A DNA stretch of 14,738 nt from Deltaproteobacteria bacterium (GCA_019313765.1 JAFDAP010000006.1:1-14738); one strand, 5' to 3'; shown: positions 1 through 8,655, counted from the first letter of the stretch. Notes: a model not told the origin generated them from the sequence alone. Made by a program: numbers and translations.

Positions 1-9
1 GGGGGGTAG

Positions 10-300
10 ATGTCCAAAAAGATTAGGTGGTTGCGGCTGGCTCTTGCCGATTTGGACGAACTGATGGTCTATATGGCCAGGGACAACCCGGAAGCGGCCG
101 CAAAAGCTGCCTGGAAAATTTGGGAAACAACCCGAACGCTTTCAAATCATCCTGCCATGGGAAAACCCGGCCGTGTGCCTGGTACCAGAGAAATGGTTGT
201 AACGGGAACATCTTATATCGTGCCCTACCGCGTAGTAGCCAATGAGGTACAAATCCTCAGGATCCTGCATGGTTCCAGAAAATGGCCGGAGAAATTCTAA
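10..300 (+). CDS. ParE/RelE-family toxin of a type II toxin-antitoxin pair
   Basis: This 96-residue basic protein has the size and pattern of ParE/RelE toxins. It has an N-terminal K-I-R-W-L-R-L-A-L-A-D-L-D-E-L segment, the A-A-x-K-A-A-W-K-I helix, the H-P-x-M-G-x-x-G-R-x-P-G-T-R-E segment at about residues 47-61, a Y-I-V-P-Y-R strand and the closing L-H-G-S-R-K-W-P. Family members inhibit gyrase (ParE) or cleave mRNA (RelE); the sequence alone does not say which. A G-run and a TAG at 7-9 directly precede the ATG. This fits an antitoxin gene ending immediately upstream, outside the window, and translational coupling, but too little is visible to annotate it. Nothing links the gene functionally to the redox cluster. 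Confidence 0.87.
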   Translation: MSKKIRWLRLALADLDELMVYMARDNPEAAAKAAWKIWETTRTLSNHPAMGKPGRVPGTREMVVTGTSYIVPYRVVANEVQILRILHGSRKWPEKF

Positions 301-372
301 TTACCCCCGCCCCCAGAGACCTCTGAATATTTCGAAAAATCCATAAACCCGCCCTTCATTTTTTCTACAGCC

Positions 373-521
373 CAATATTGATGGACTCGTAAAAAGTCAA
401 AAAACATCATTTTTTGTCATTCCGTCCCGGATCGGGGTCCGGGATGACGGCCAAGCCCACCCTCCATAGCATTGCGGGGGACGGGCCGGGATGACGACTT
501 TTTACGAGCCCATCAATATTG
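373..521. repeat. MITE-like palindromic repeat, copy 1
   Basis: The two ends form 26-bp terminal inverted repeats (373-398 and 496-521) with one mismatch; the outer sequence starts CAATATTGATGG and the inner part is CTCGTAAAAAGTC. Inside, CCCGGA (426-431) pairs with TCCGGG (438-443), flanked by GTCAT (416-420) and ATGAC (444-448). There is no coding capacity, so it resembles a non-autonomous miniature element or REP-type palindrome. A second copy with related ends but a different core is at 5180-5345. The element lies directly upstream of the promoter at 538-567. Confidence 0.8.
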
Positions 522-537
522 AGTGCGGAAATATTTC

Positions 538-567
538 TTGACAAAAAATCAATTTTTTCTATATACA
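538..567 (+). promoter_or_regulatory. Sigma70-type promoter for the redox cluster
   Basis: A perfect -35 hexamer TTGACA (538-543) is followed after 18 nt by TATACA (562-567); TATATA at 560-565 gives a 16-nt spacer alternative. The spacer is A/T-rich. Transcription would start near 574, giving a leader of about 74 nt before the ATG at 648. This is the best promoter match on the plus strand that I found. Confidence 0.6.
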
Positions 568-647
568 TTTAATCTTGTGATTTCTTTCACGTTCCATCTC
601 ATAAAACAAGTAAAAACAACCGATTTTCATTGATCAAGGAGTCAATA

Positions 648-3600
648 ATGAAGGCAGAAAAAGGCCAAAAGGTACAGGGTTCTGTGATGGTTGCCGGCGG
701 TGGTATAGCCGGCATGCAGGCCTCCCTGGATTTGGCAGATTCCGGCTTTTTTGTCCATCTGGTAGAAAAAACCCCGGCCATCGGCGGGGTAATGGCCCAA
801 TTAGACAAGACCTTTCCCACCAATGATTGCGCCATGTGAATTATCTCGCCCAAACTGGTCGAGGTCGGCCGGCATATCAATATCGAACTTCACACATGTT
901 CCAATATTGAAACCATTGATGGTGAAAAGGGCAACTTCTGTGTAACGCTCAGCAAAATCCCGCGTTTTATTGATCCTGCTGCCTGCACAGCCTGTGGGGA
1001 TTGTTCAGAGGCCTGTCCCGTGGTCAGACCCAGCGAGTACGACATGGGGCTGGCAGAACGTAAGGCCGCATACAAACCTTACGCCCAGGCCATTCCCGGC
1101 GGCTTCGCCATTGAGAAATTGGATAAAGCTCCGTGCAGGATGGCCTGCCCGGCCAACCTGAACGTGCAGGGTTATGTCCAGATGGTGAAAGTGGGCAAGT
1201 ACAGGGAAGCCATTGAAATCATCATGCAGGACCTGCCGCTTCCCGGAATCTTAGGTCGTGTCTGCCCCCATCCCTGTGAGAAGAGCTGCAGACGTCTTGA
1301 AGTGGATGAGGCCATTTCTATCCGGGAACTCAAGAGAGTGGCTGCCGATCATACCGATCTCAGTGAAATCCCGGTGCCGGAAGTAGAACCAAAGGATGAA
1401 AAAGTGGCCATTGTGGGCTCAGGACCTGCAGGCCTATCTGCCGCGTATTTTCTTGCGCTGGAAGGCTATAAGGTCAGCGTATATGAGGCCATGCCCGAGA
1501 CCGGCGGCATGATGCGATACGGCATCCCCGAGCACCGCCTGCCCAGGGTTGTAATCGATAGAGAGATCGAAAACCTAAAACGCTACGGCATCGAAATCCA
1601 TACCAATACGGCAATCGGCAAGGATATCACCCTCGAGGAGCTTAAAGAGCATGGAGCCAGGGCCGTCTTCTTGGGCGCCGGGGCCTGGAAGGGTCTGAAA
1701 CTTCGGATACAGGGTGAAGAGGCCAAAGGGGTTTATGATATCACTTCCTTTCTGAGGGACGTTCATCTTGGGAAGCTAAAGAAGGTCAAAGGAAAGGCGA
1801 TAATTATCGGCGGCGGCCATTCCGCCCTGGATGGCGCTCGGGTCGCGCTTCGTTTGGGTGCAGATGAGGCCCATATAATTTATCGCCGTTCCCTGCCGGA
1901 AATGTTAGCAGAACCCGAGGAGGTGGAGGAGGCTCAAAAAGAAGGAGTAAAAATCCATTTTTTAGTGGCCCCCATAAGGATCTCCGGTGAGAATGGCAAG
2001 GTCACGGGCATTGAATGTATTCGCACCCGTCTGACCGAGCCCGATACTACGGGCAGGAGAAAGCCGGTCCCGGTCGAGGGCTCTGAGTTTTTTATTGAGG
2101 CGGAACACATCATCCCGGCCATCGGCCAGGAACCGGATCTTGACCTCATGGGGAAAGACATGGACCTGAAAGTGTCCAAATGGAATCTCCTGACGGTTAA
2201 TCCCGAGACTTTGCAAACCAGCGTGCCCTGGATATTTGCCGGCGGGGACGTAGTTACCGGACCTGCAACGGTCATTGAGGCCGTCGACGCCGGGAAAAGG
2301 GCGGCTAAGTATATTGCCAAATACTTGCAGGATGAGGAACTTCCCACGGAATGGCAGGAAGAACCTCCCATCGGGACCAACTGGATGGAGATCAGGGATG
2401 ATGAACCCACCATGAATCGAATGAAAATACCCACGCTCCCGGTGGAAAAAAGGCTTTCCGGGTTCGACGAGGTCAATCTCCTTGTGAATGAAGACACGGC
2501 CAAGGCCGAGGCAGGCCGTTGCATCAATTGTGGGGGATGTTGTGAATGTTACGAGTGCGTGAAGGCCTGTAAGGCCCAGGCCGTTACCTTTGAAACACAC
2601 CAGGAACAGCAAAAAACCGTATCCATTGATGTTGGCTCTGTAATATTGGCCCCCGGATTTGAGGCATTTGACCCCAGCCGATTCGATACCTATCAGTATT
2701 CATCCTGCCCGAATGTGATCACCAGCATGGAGTTTGAGCGCATCCTGAGTGCCACCGGCCCTTATCAGGGCCATCTGTCGAGGCCGTCTGATGAGAAGGA
2801 ACCGAAGAAGATTGCCTTTTTCCAGTGCGTGGGTTCCAGGGACATCAACCAGTGCGACCACTCCTATTGTTCGTCCGTCTGCTGCATGTACGCCATCAAG
2901 GAGGCCGTGATTGCCAAAGAGCATGCCGGGGCAGACTTAGACACGGCCATCTTTTTCATGGATATGCGTACACATGGAAAGGATTTTGACCGCTATTACA
3001 ATCGTGCCAAGGATGAGGTCGGGGTACGTTTCCTTCGATCCAGGATTCACACCATTGACGAGGACCCGGAAACCCATGATCTGATCATCCACTATGCCGA
3101 TGAAAAGGGCAATATCCAAATCGAGACATTTGACATGATCGTGCTCTCGGTGGGCCTTGAAACCCCCAAATCCCTTGTGGAAATGGCGGAACGTCTTAAT
3201 ATTGAATTAGATCAGGATCACTTTGTTCAAACCCGAAGCTTCAGCCCTGTTGAAACGTCCCGTGAGGGGATCTATGTATGCGGCGCCTTTCAGGAGCCCA
3301 AAGATATCCCCTATTCAGTTATGGAGGCGAGCGCTGCGGCCTGTGATGCCAAGGGAGATCTCTCTGCCGCCCGGGGTACGATGGTTAAGGAAAGGACATA
3401 CCCTGAAGAAAGGGATGTGGCGTCTGAAGATCCCCGTATCGGCGTGTTTGTGTGTAACTGCGGCACAAATATCGGTGGCATTGTAGACGTGCCCAATGTC
3501 GCTGAATACGCCCGCACTCTGCCCGGCGTCACCTATGTGGAAGAAAACCTGTTTACCTGCTCCCAGGACACCCAGGATAAGATAAGAGAGGTCATTGAAC

Positions 3601-5102
3601 GGGAAGGACTTAACCGGGTCGTAGTGGCCGCCTGCACTCCGCGAACGCATGAACCGCTGTTTCAGGAGACCCTGAGGGATGCAGGTTTGAACCAGTACCT
3701 CTTCGAGATGGCCAACATCCGGAACCAGTGTTCCTGGGTCCATTCCAAAGAAAAGAAAGAGGCAACAGAGAAATCAAAGGACCTGGTGAGAATGTCCGTC
3801 GCAAGGGCCCAGTTGATACAGCCCTTACCCCAGCCCTCCATTTCAGTAGATAGCAAGGCCCTTGTGATCGGGGGTGGCATGACAGGCATAACGGCTGCAC
3901 TCGGCCTTGCCGACCAGGGCTATCATACCTATCTGGTGGAGCAGTCAAAAGAATTAGGCGGAAATGGACTGAAACTCATTGATACATGGCAGGGAGAGAA
4001 TATTTCCGACCAGATCGGGGAGATGGTCAAAGAAGTGAAAGATAACCCCCTGATCGAGGTTTACACAGGATCTTCAATCAAGGAGGCCGCTGGTTTTGTG
4101 GGGAATTTTGAAACTACTATTTCGCAAAACGGCTCTGATATATCCCTGAAACACGGGGCCGTGGTCGTGGCCGTGGGCGCTGAAGAACACAAGCCCGCGG
4201 AATACCTCTATGGTGAAGATAAAAGGGTCCTTACCCACCTGGAACTGGATGCGGCCATAAAAGGTGGGGACAAGCGGGTTACCGGGGCAAAAGCCGCCGT
4301 CTTTATCCAGTGTGTCGGTTCGAGGGAACCCGAAAGGCCTTACTGCTCAAAGGTATGCTGTACCCACACCATGAAATCGGCCCTGCAATTGAAAGAGATG
4401 AACCCGGAAACGGATGTCTATGTCCTTTACCGGGATATCCGTACTTATGGTCAGAGGGAAGGGCTTTACAGGGAAGCAAGGAACCGGGGCGTTATGTTTA
4501 TCAGATACAGCCTGGAACAAAAACCGGCGCTTGAAAAAGGGAGTGACGCCATCTCCGTAACCGTTAAGGATCACGTCTTGGACCGGGATATCCTGATCAG
4601 TGCCGACCTCGTTGTATTAGCCTCGGCCATTGTGCCTCGCGATAATGCAGCATTAGCTCAGATGTTTAAGCTTTCCCTTAATGAAGACGGGTTTTTCATG
4701 GAGGCCCACGCCAAGCTGAGACCGGTTGAATTCGCAACAGAAGGTATTTTCTTAGCCGGCATGGCACACTATCCAAAGCCCATTGAGGAGAGTATTTCCC
4801 AGGCCAAGGCCGCGGCCTCAAGGGCATCTGTTGTGCTGTCAAAGGAAAATATTACCGTTGAAGGGGTTGTTTCCCATGTAGACGAGGTCCTTTGCCGGGG
4901 TTGCGGCAAGTGTGTGGATGCCTGTCCCTATAGCGCCGTTTCTCTTGTTGAACGTGAAGGGGACAAAACGGTTGCCTTTGTACAGGAGGCCCTTTGCAAG
5001 GGATGCGGCTCCTGTTCAGTGGCCTGCCCCACGGGCGCGGCATCCATATTCCATTACGATGATCAGGAAGTTCTGAGCATGGTGGAAGCGGCTTTGGCTT
5101 GA
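648..5102 (+). CDS. HdrA-GltD-HdrA fusion selenoprotein (Sec64), electron-bifurcating flavoprotein
   Basis: Read through the in-frame UGA at 837-839, this gives a 1484-residue protein. The order is: FAD Rossmann motif GGGIAG (17-22); T-N-D-C61-A-M-U64-I-I-S-P-K, the HdrA cluster motif with Sec in place of Cys; 4Fe-4S site CTACGDCSEACP (113-124); GltD/NfnB-type Fe-S region (C163, C167, C206, C210, C214); GltD FAD motif GSGPAG (257-262); NAD(P) motif GGGHSA near 388; Cys-rich site from 625; HdrA core with FFQCVGSRD and S-V-C-C near 724-746; a second HdrA N-domain, IGVFVCNCG, near 930; a second FAD site near 1072; QCVGSRE near 1220; and two C-terminal ferredoxin sites near 1416 and 1450. By family it should be a cytoplasmic flavin-based bifurcating protein linking NAD(P)H, ferredoxin and a partner. 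The ATG at 648 has AAGGAG six nt upstream; an upstream TTG at 630 is less likely. The second HdrA module lacks the TNDCxxC motif. Partner and reaction direction are unknown. Confidence 0.93.
837..872 (+). promoter_or_regulatory. Sec UGA codon and candidate SECIS hairpin, HdrA-GltD fusion
   Basis: The UGA is at 837-839. Downstream, CUGGUCG (855-861) pairs with CGGCCGG (866-872) as a 7-bp stem with two G-U wobbles. It closes a four-base loop AGGU (862-865) that starts 22 nt after the UGA. A G in the first two loop bases and a UGA-to-loop distance of about 16-37 nt match the described bacterial SECIS consensus, as I recall it. The stem also encodes conserved HdrA residues, so it is constrained twice. 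Confidence 0.75.
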
Positions 5103-5179
5103 AGATTTACGATTGAAGATTGAATATTGGGGCTTGAGTATTGAATAGTGTGTTCCTTAAACTTTCAATATTCAATAGT
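5103..5179. repeat. ATTGAA-type low-complexity spacer repeat with internal hairpin
   Basis: After the stop codon come iterated units such as ATTGAAGATT, ATTGAATATT and TATTGAATAG. ATTGAATATTG (5119-5129) is perfectly complementary to CAATATTCAAT (5166-5176). The same unit family recurs at 10331-10357 and, inverted, at 10600-10650. It is non-coding and its function is unknown; it could slow or end transcription as a hairpin, though no U-tract follows. Confidence 0.65.
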
Positions 5180-5345
5180 CAATATTGATGAACTCGTAAA
5201 AAGCATAACCGATGGCTAAGTAAAAATCTTCATATACAAGGCATAGTGGTTGGCCAGGTGTGAAGGCATACATGTAGTATGTCGAACGCATGGCCAAACG
5301 CTATAACGCAGTAGATGGAGACTTTTTACGACGCCATCAATATTC
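5180..5345. repeat. MITE-like palindromic repeat, copy 2
   Basis: The ends repeat the copy 1 termini: CAATATTGATGAACTCG with TAAAAAG on the left (5180-5203) and GACTTTTTACGACGCCATC on the right (5320-5338), running into ATATT. The core differs from copy 1. It has its own nested arms: 5243-5256 pairs with 5291-5304 (12 of 14 bp), with CATAC (5267-5271) and GTATG (5277-5281) at the apex. The whole element could fold into a long cruciform or hairpin. It lies between the fusion gene and the MvhD gene, so it may separate their expression. Confidence 0.75.
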
Positions 5346-5369
5346 AATCTCACGGGGGAGTTACATTTC

Positions 5370-5789
5370 ATGTCTGAAGAATTTAGCCCAAAGATAGTGA
5401 CATTTGCATGCAACTGGTGCGCATATTCGGCTGCCGACCTTGCAGGAGTAAGCCGTTTTCAGTATCCACCCAATATGCGGATAATTCGGGTTATGTGTTC
5501 GGGCCGTATCAACCCGAATTTCATCCTGAAGGCATTTCAAATGGGTGCGGACGGCGTACTGGTTGCCGGGTGACACATCGGCGACTGCCATTACCTGGAC
5601 GGTAATGTAAAGGCCGAAAAGATGTTCAATATGACCCATGAATTAGTCAAAATAGTGGGGATTGACCCGGCAAGACTTCGCCTTGAATGGATCTCTTCGG
5701 CAGAAGGCACACGTTTTGCCGAGGTCGCAACGGAATTCACCGAACAGATCAAATCGCTCGGGCCGTCTGCCCTGAAGAAGGCGGCATAG
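5370..5789 (+). CDS. mvhD: MvhD-like selenoprotein (Sec68), electron-transfer subunit
   Basis: Read through the UGA at 5571-5573, the protein has 139 residues, the usual length for MvhD (F420-non-reducing hydrogenase delta / FlpD-like 2Fe-2S subunits). Landmarks are C-N-W-C17-A-Y-S-A-A-D-L-A-G-V-S-R, then R-V-M-C-S-G-R-I, then G-U68-H-I-G-D-C-H-Y, where relatives have G-C-H-x-G-D-C-H-Y. In known complexes MvhD carries electrons between a donor enzyme and HdrA. Start: ATG with GGGGGAG nine nt upstream. The stop is TAG. It lies between the HdrA-GltD fusion and the HdrD-like gene. Without Sec reading, only 67 residues would be made and the G-D-C-H-Y motif lost. No hydrogenase subunit is nearby, so a hydrogenase role is not implied. 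Confidence 0.93.
5571..5607 (+). promoter_or_regulatory. Sec UGA codon and candidate SECIS hairpin, short MvhD
   Basis: The UGA is at 5571-5573. CAUUACC (5589-5595) and GGUAAUG (5601-5607) form a perfect 7-bp stem with the five-base loop UGGAC (5596-5600). The loop starts 22 nt after the UGA and has G at its second position, as in described bacterial SECIS elements. Confidence 0.8.
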
Positions 5790-5811
5790 TAAAGGAATCA
5801 TCATTATTAAA

Positions 5812-5850
5812 GCGGCAAAGCCGCGTTATATAAAATCGCGGAGCGATTTT
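5812..5850. repeat. Two adjacent small hairpins between MvhD and HdrD-like genes
   Basis: GCGGC (5812-5816) pairs with GCCGC (5820-5824) across AAA. AAAATCGC (5832-5839) pairs perfectly with GCGATTTT (5843-5850) across GGA. The second hairpin ends 14 nt before the next ATG, close to where the ribosome would bind, so it could tune translation or mRNA decay. That role is inference. Confidence 0.5.
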
Positions 5851-5864
5851 ATGAGGCAAATGGA

Positions 5865-6992
5865 ATGACTGCGATAGCTGAATTGATTGATATCACACAG
5901 ACCTACTTTTGCCTTGACTGCGGGGTATGCACAGGAAGCTGCCCTGTTGCCAGGGTATTCCCGGATTTTTCACCCAGGCAGATTATTGAGCGCTCTTTGT
6001 ATGAATTGGAAGAGGCTTCTGATGACACCATTTGGAGTTGCCTGACCTGTGCACAATGTAGTGTCCGGTGTCCTGCCAACATAGATTTTCCCGAATTTGT
6101 CCGCCTGATGCGTGACGAGGCCCATGCTCAGGGCTTTGACGGGGTCCCTGCCCATAACGGCATGCTCCAGACCATCACGGCCATTCAGACCCGGGATGTG
6201 GCACAAAACCGCAACTTCTGGATTGAGGACGGGAAAACTTCCGATAAGGGAGACATCCTCTACTTTGTGGGCTGCCGCCCATATTTTGATGTTGTTTTCC
6301 GGGATATAGACGCAGGTTCCATCAAGGGGGCCCAAAATGTGCTTAAGATCCTGAACGGTTGCGGAGTGGAACCGGTTGTGAGCAATGAAGAAAAATGCTG
6401 CGGCCATGACGCCCTGTGGAATGGCAACGAGGAAAAGTTCAAAAAGTTGGCTGAATTAAACCTGGATCTTATCCGTTCCTCCGGCGCCAAGCAGGTGGTT
6501 TTCAGTTGTCCTGAAGGATACTACACCTTTAAAAACTTTTATCCAAAGTATTTTGGCGAGCTGGGATTCGAACCCGTACATATCCTTGATTTTCTGGCAG
6601 ACAAGATCAATGAGGGCGTGATCGAGTTTGAAGAAAAGGATGAAGTGGTGACCTATCATGATCCCTGCCGATTAGGAAGGCTGGCGGGCGTATATGATGC
6701 GCCCCGTAAGCTTCTGCAGGCCATCCCCGGAATTGAACTGAAAGAGATGCCACGTTCCAGGGAAAACGGGGTCTGCTGCGGGACGACCGGGTGGATGAAT
6801 TGCTCCAGTTGTTCAAAGGAGATACAGATGGAACGGCTTAGCGAGGCAAGCAACACCGGTGCAAAAACCCTTGTAACGGCCTGCCCCAAATGCCAGATCC
6901 ATTTCCGGTGTGCCAAGGCCGCCTTTGATCTGGAGATAGAGATCAACGACCTTTATGATATTGTGGCAGCCCGGATGAAAGTCAAAAAATAA
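5865..6992 (+). CDS. HdrC/HdrB-like (HdrD-type) iron-sulfur oxidoreductase
   Basis: This 375-residue protein starts with an HdrC-like ferredoxin domain: C16-x2-C19-x2-C22-x3-C26-P and C59-x2-C62-x2-C65-x3-C69-P. Two CCG domains of the HdrB/HdrD/GlpC type follow. CCG domain 1 has G-C-R near 135, C178-C179-G and C215-P-E-G218; CCG domain 2 has D-P-C268, C304-C305-G and C340-P-K-C343. In HdrB/HdrD these domains bind noncubane 4Fe-4S clusters that reduce disulfides; in relatives the substrate is often unknown. The last Cys of the first CCG domain is Gly (C-P-E-G), so that cluster site may be altered. The ATG at 5865 follows a weak GAGG at 5853-5856. It sits between the two HdrA/MvhD units and could serve either. 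A BamD-like role (class II benzoyl-CoA reductase complex) is possible but not shown. Confidence 0.9.
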   Translation: MTAIAELIDITQTYFCLDCGVCTGSCPVARVFPDFSPRQIIERSLYELEEASDDTIWSCLTCAQCSVRCPANIDFPEFVRLMRDEAHAQGFDGVPAHNGMLQTITAIQTRDVAQNRNFWIEDGKTSDKGDILYFVGCRPYFDVVFRDIDAGSIKGAQNVLKILNGCGVEPVVSNEEKCCGHDALWNGNEEKFKKLAELNLDLIRSSGAKQVVFSCPEGYYTFKNFYPKYFGELGFEPVHILDFLADKINEGVIEFEEKDEVVTYHDPCRLGRLAGVYDAPRKLLQAIPGIELKEMPRSRENGVCCGTTGWMNCSSCSKEIQMERLSEASNTGAKTLVTACPKCQIHFRCAKAAFDLEIEINDLYDIVAARMKVKK

Positions 6993-7004
6993 GTGCCTAA
7001 AATG

Positions 7005-7090
7005 CCTAAAGTTGACGTTCGACGAAGAATAAATTCAACATCTAAGGCAAAGCATAACTTTAGCTCACTTTAGTCACTTTAAACTTTAGG
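7005..7090. repeat. ACTTTAG/CCTAAAG spacer repeat with inverted ends
   Basis: CCTAAAGTT (7005-7013) is the exact reverse complement of AACTTTAGG (7082-7090). Between them, ACTTTA recurs at 7057, 7067, 7076 and 7083, spaced about 7-10 bp. The 121-bp gap before the second HdrA gene contains nothing else recognisable. It may be a hairpin-forming spacer analogous to the ATTGAA spacers, or a set of protein-binding sites; neither is shown. Confidence 0.5.
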
Positions 7091-7113
7091 AACTTAAATC
7101 AAAGGATTTGATT

Positions 7114-8655
7114 ATGAGCAAAGACATGCTTGTTATCGGGGGAGGCATTGCCGGTATGCAGTCTTCCCTGGATCTTGCCGATATGGGAATCAAGGTCCAC
7201 TTAGTGGAGAAACTGCCCAGCATCGGCGGCAAGATGGCCCAGTTGGACAAGACATTCCCAACCAATGACTGTGCCATTTGAATCCTCTCGCCCAAGATGC
7301 TGGATGTCGGTCGACATCCCAACATTGAGCTTCTGGCTTATAGTAAAGTCGAGAAAGTAGAAGGCGCGGCAGGAGATTTCAAGGTCACGGTTCGCAGGAA
7401 GGTCCGGTATGTGGAAGAAGATAAGTGCACGGGATGCGGGGCCTGTGCCGAAAAATGCCCGACCGTGGTTTCAGATGCCTTTAACGAGGGATTGGGAGAG
7501 CGCAGGGCCATATACAGCTACTTTGCCCAGGGCATACCCTCAACCCATACCATTGACGCCGACCATTGCCGCCAGTTGAACGGGAAAAAATGCGGTATCT
7601 GCGCAAAGACCTGTCAGGCCGAGGCCATCAATTTTGATCAAGAGGACCGCATTGTCGAACTGGATGTGGGGAGCATCATAATTGCTGCCGGATATGACGT
7701 CTTTGATCCCTCACTGATCCCGGAATACCGTTACCGGGAAATAGCTAATGTGGTCACGGCCATAGAGTTTGAGAGGCTTTTGAGCGCCAGCGGTCCCACA
7801 GGGGGACACATGGACCGGCCTTCGGACCGCGCCGTTGAGGCCGAGATTGCAGGGCTCGAAAAAAAGGCAAAGAAATCTCAGAAGGCCCTTTCCAAACTCG
7901 AGGAAAAATTCAATGAGCCTTCCGCAGCATTCTATGAAAAGTACCAGGCCGGAGAGTATAAGGATGATGAAGACCGCAAGAAGTGGGCAGACAAGTATGC
8001 CGCCAATTTGGCCGTTACCGAACCCCTTGAAGAGCTGAAAAAGAAGGCCGAAAATTTTACCGTTGCAAAGAGGCTTGCCTTTATCCAGTGCGTGGGTTCA
8101 CGGGATTTCAGGTTTTATCCGTTCTGCTCAGGCTATTGCTGCATGCACTCCATCAAGGAGGCCATGATCGCCCACGAGCATGAACCCGAGACCACATCCA
8201 CTATCTTTGGCATGGATATCCGTGCGGTGGGCAAGGGGTTTGAGGAATACAAGATACGCGGGGGCAATAATTCAAACATAACTTATATGCGCGGCCGGGT
8301 TGCGGAGATCACGGAAGGCCCTAATATCAATCCCGTGGTGATATATGAAGATACTCGCGAGAGAAAAGTCAAGCGCCAGGAATTCGACATGGTTGTCCTG
8401 GCAACTGCATGCGCGCCCATAAAAGGTATCGCCGAACTTGCGAAAACCTTAGGCGTTGAATTAGATAAATACAATTTCATAAAGACCAGTTCCCTCTCTC
8501 CCGTTGACACCACGGCCCCCGGTATCTTTGTGTGCGGCTGTGCAGAGTCCCCCATGGATGTGCCTGAATCCGTGGCCCAGGCGTCCAGCGCCGCGGAGCG
8601 TGCCGCTGAAATAGCGTTTCAAACGGATTTAGAAAAGGAGAAAGCCGTTGCCTGA
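7114..8655 (+). CDS. hdrA: HdrA-type flavoprotein selenoprotein (Sec56), N-terminal half type
   Basis: Read through the UGA at 7279-7281, the protein has 513 residues. It has the FAD motif GGGIAGM near 10-16, T-N-D-C53-A-I-U56-I-L-S-P-K (Sec at the conserved HdrA cluster position), ferredoxin sites C105-T-G-C-G-A-C-A-E-K-C-P and C-G-I-C-A-K-T-C near 160, the central FIQCVGSRD and G-Y-C-C near 320-345, and the closing V-D-T-x-A-P-G-I-F-V-C-G-C. It lacks the usual N-terminal V-C-H-C-G domain of archaeal HdrA; that domain begins the next gene. A Lys/Glu-rich segment of roughly 65 residues (about 240-310) is inserted before FIQCVGSRD and is absent from the paralog at 648-5102. The ATG at 7114 has only a weak AAAGGA (7101-7106) upstream. 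Its stop overlaps the next start, implying a tight pair. Confidence 0.93.
7279..7319 (+). promoter_or_regulatory. Sec UGA codon and candidate SECIS hairpin, second HdrA
   Basis: The UGA is at 7279-7281. GGAUGUC (7302-7308) and GACAUCC (7313-7319) form a perfect 7-bp stem closing the tetraloop GGUC (7309-7312). The loop starts 27 nt after the UGA and opens with G. The same GGUC occurs in the apical loop of the E. coli fdhF SECIS, as I recall it. Confidence 0.82.

Larger units (their letters stand above)
301..647. other. 347-bp spacer between toxin gene and redox cluster
   Basis: No coding sequence is supported here. Bases 301-372 hold AT-rich unassigned sequence. Bases 373-521 are the palindromic repeat annotated separately. 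Bases 522-647 hold the promoter (538-567), a presumed leader of roughly 70 nt and the ribosome binding site AAGGAG at 636-641. I see no riboswitch-like structure in the leader. Confidence 0.7.

Noticed and set aside
1..9. Partial antitoxin gene
   Set aside because: Only two codons and a TAG would be visible, which is too little to annotate.
648..1020. Frameshifted or nonsense pseudogene in place of the fusion gene
   Set aside because: The frame is unchanged across the UGA, flanking residues match HdrA, and the same happens at family-conserved positions in three further genes, each with a hairpin.
1934..2612. Long antisense open frames within the fusion gene
   Set aside because: They overlap a strongly conserved GltD coding region, show no family features and have skewed composition typical of shadow frames.
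5370..5789. Hydrogenase operon
   Set aside because: The MvhD-like genes suggest this by name only; no NiFe hydrogenase large or small subunit or maturation gene is in the window.
7012..7040. Promoter with TTGACG before the second HdrA gene
   Set aside because: The -35-like hexamer is present but no acceptable -10 hexamer lies 16-18 nt downstream.
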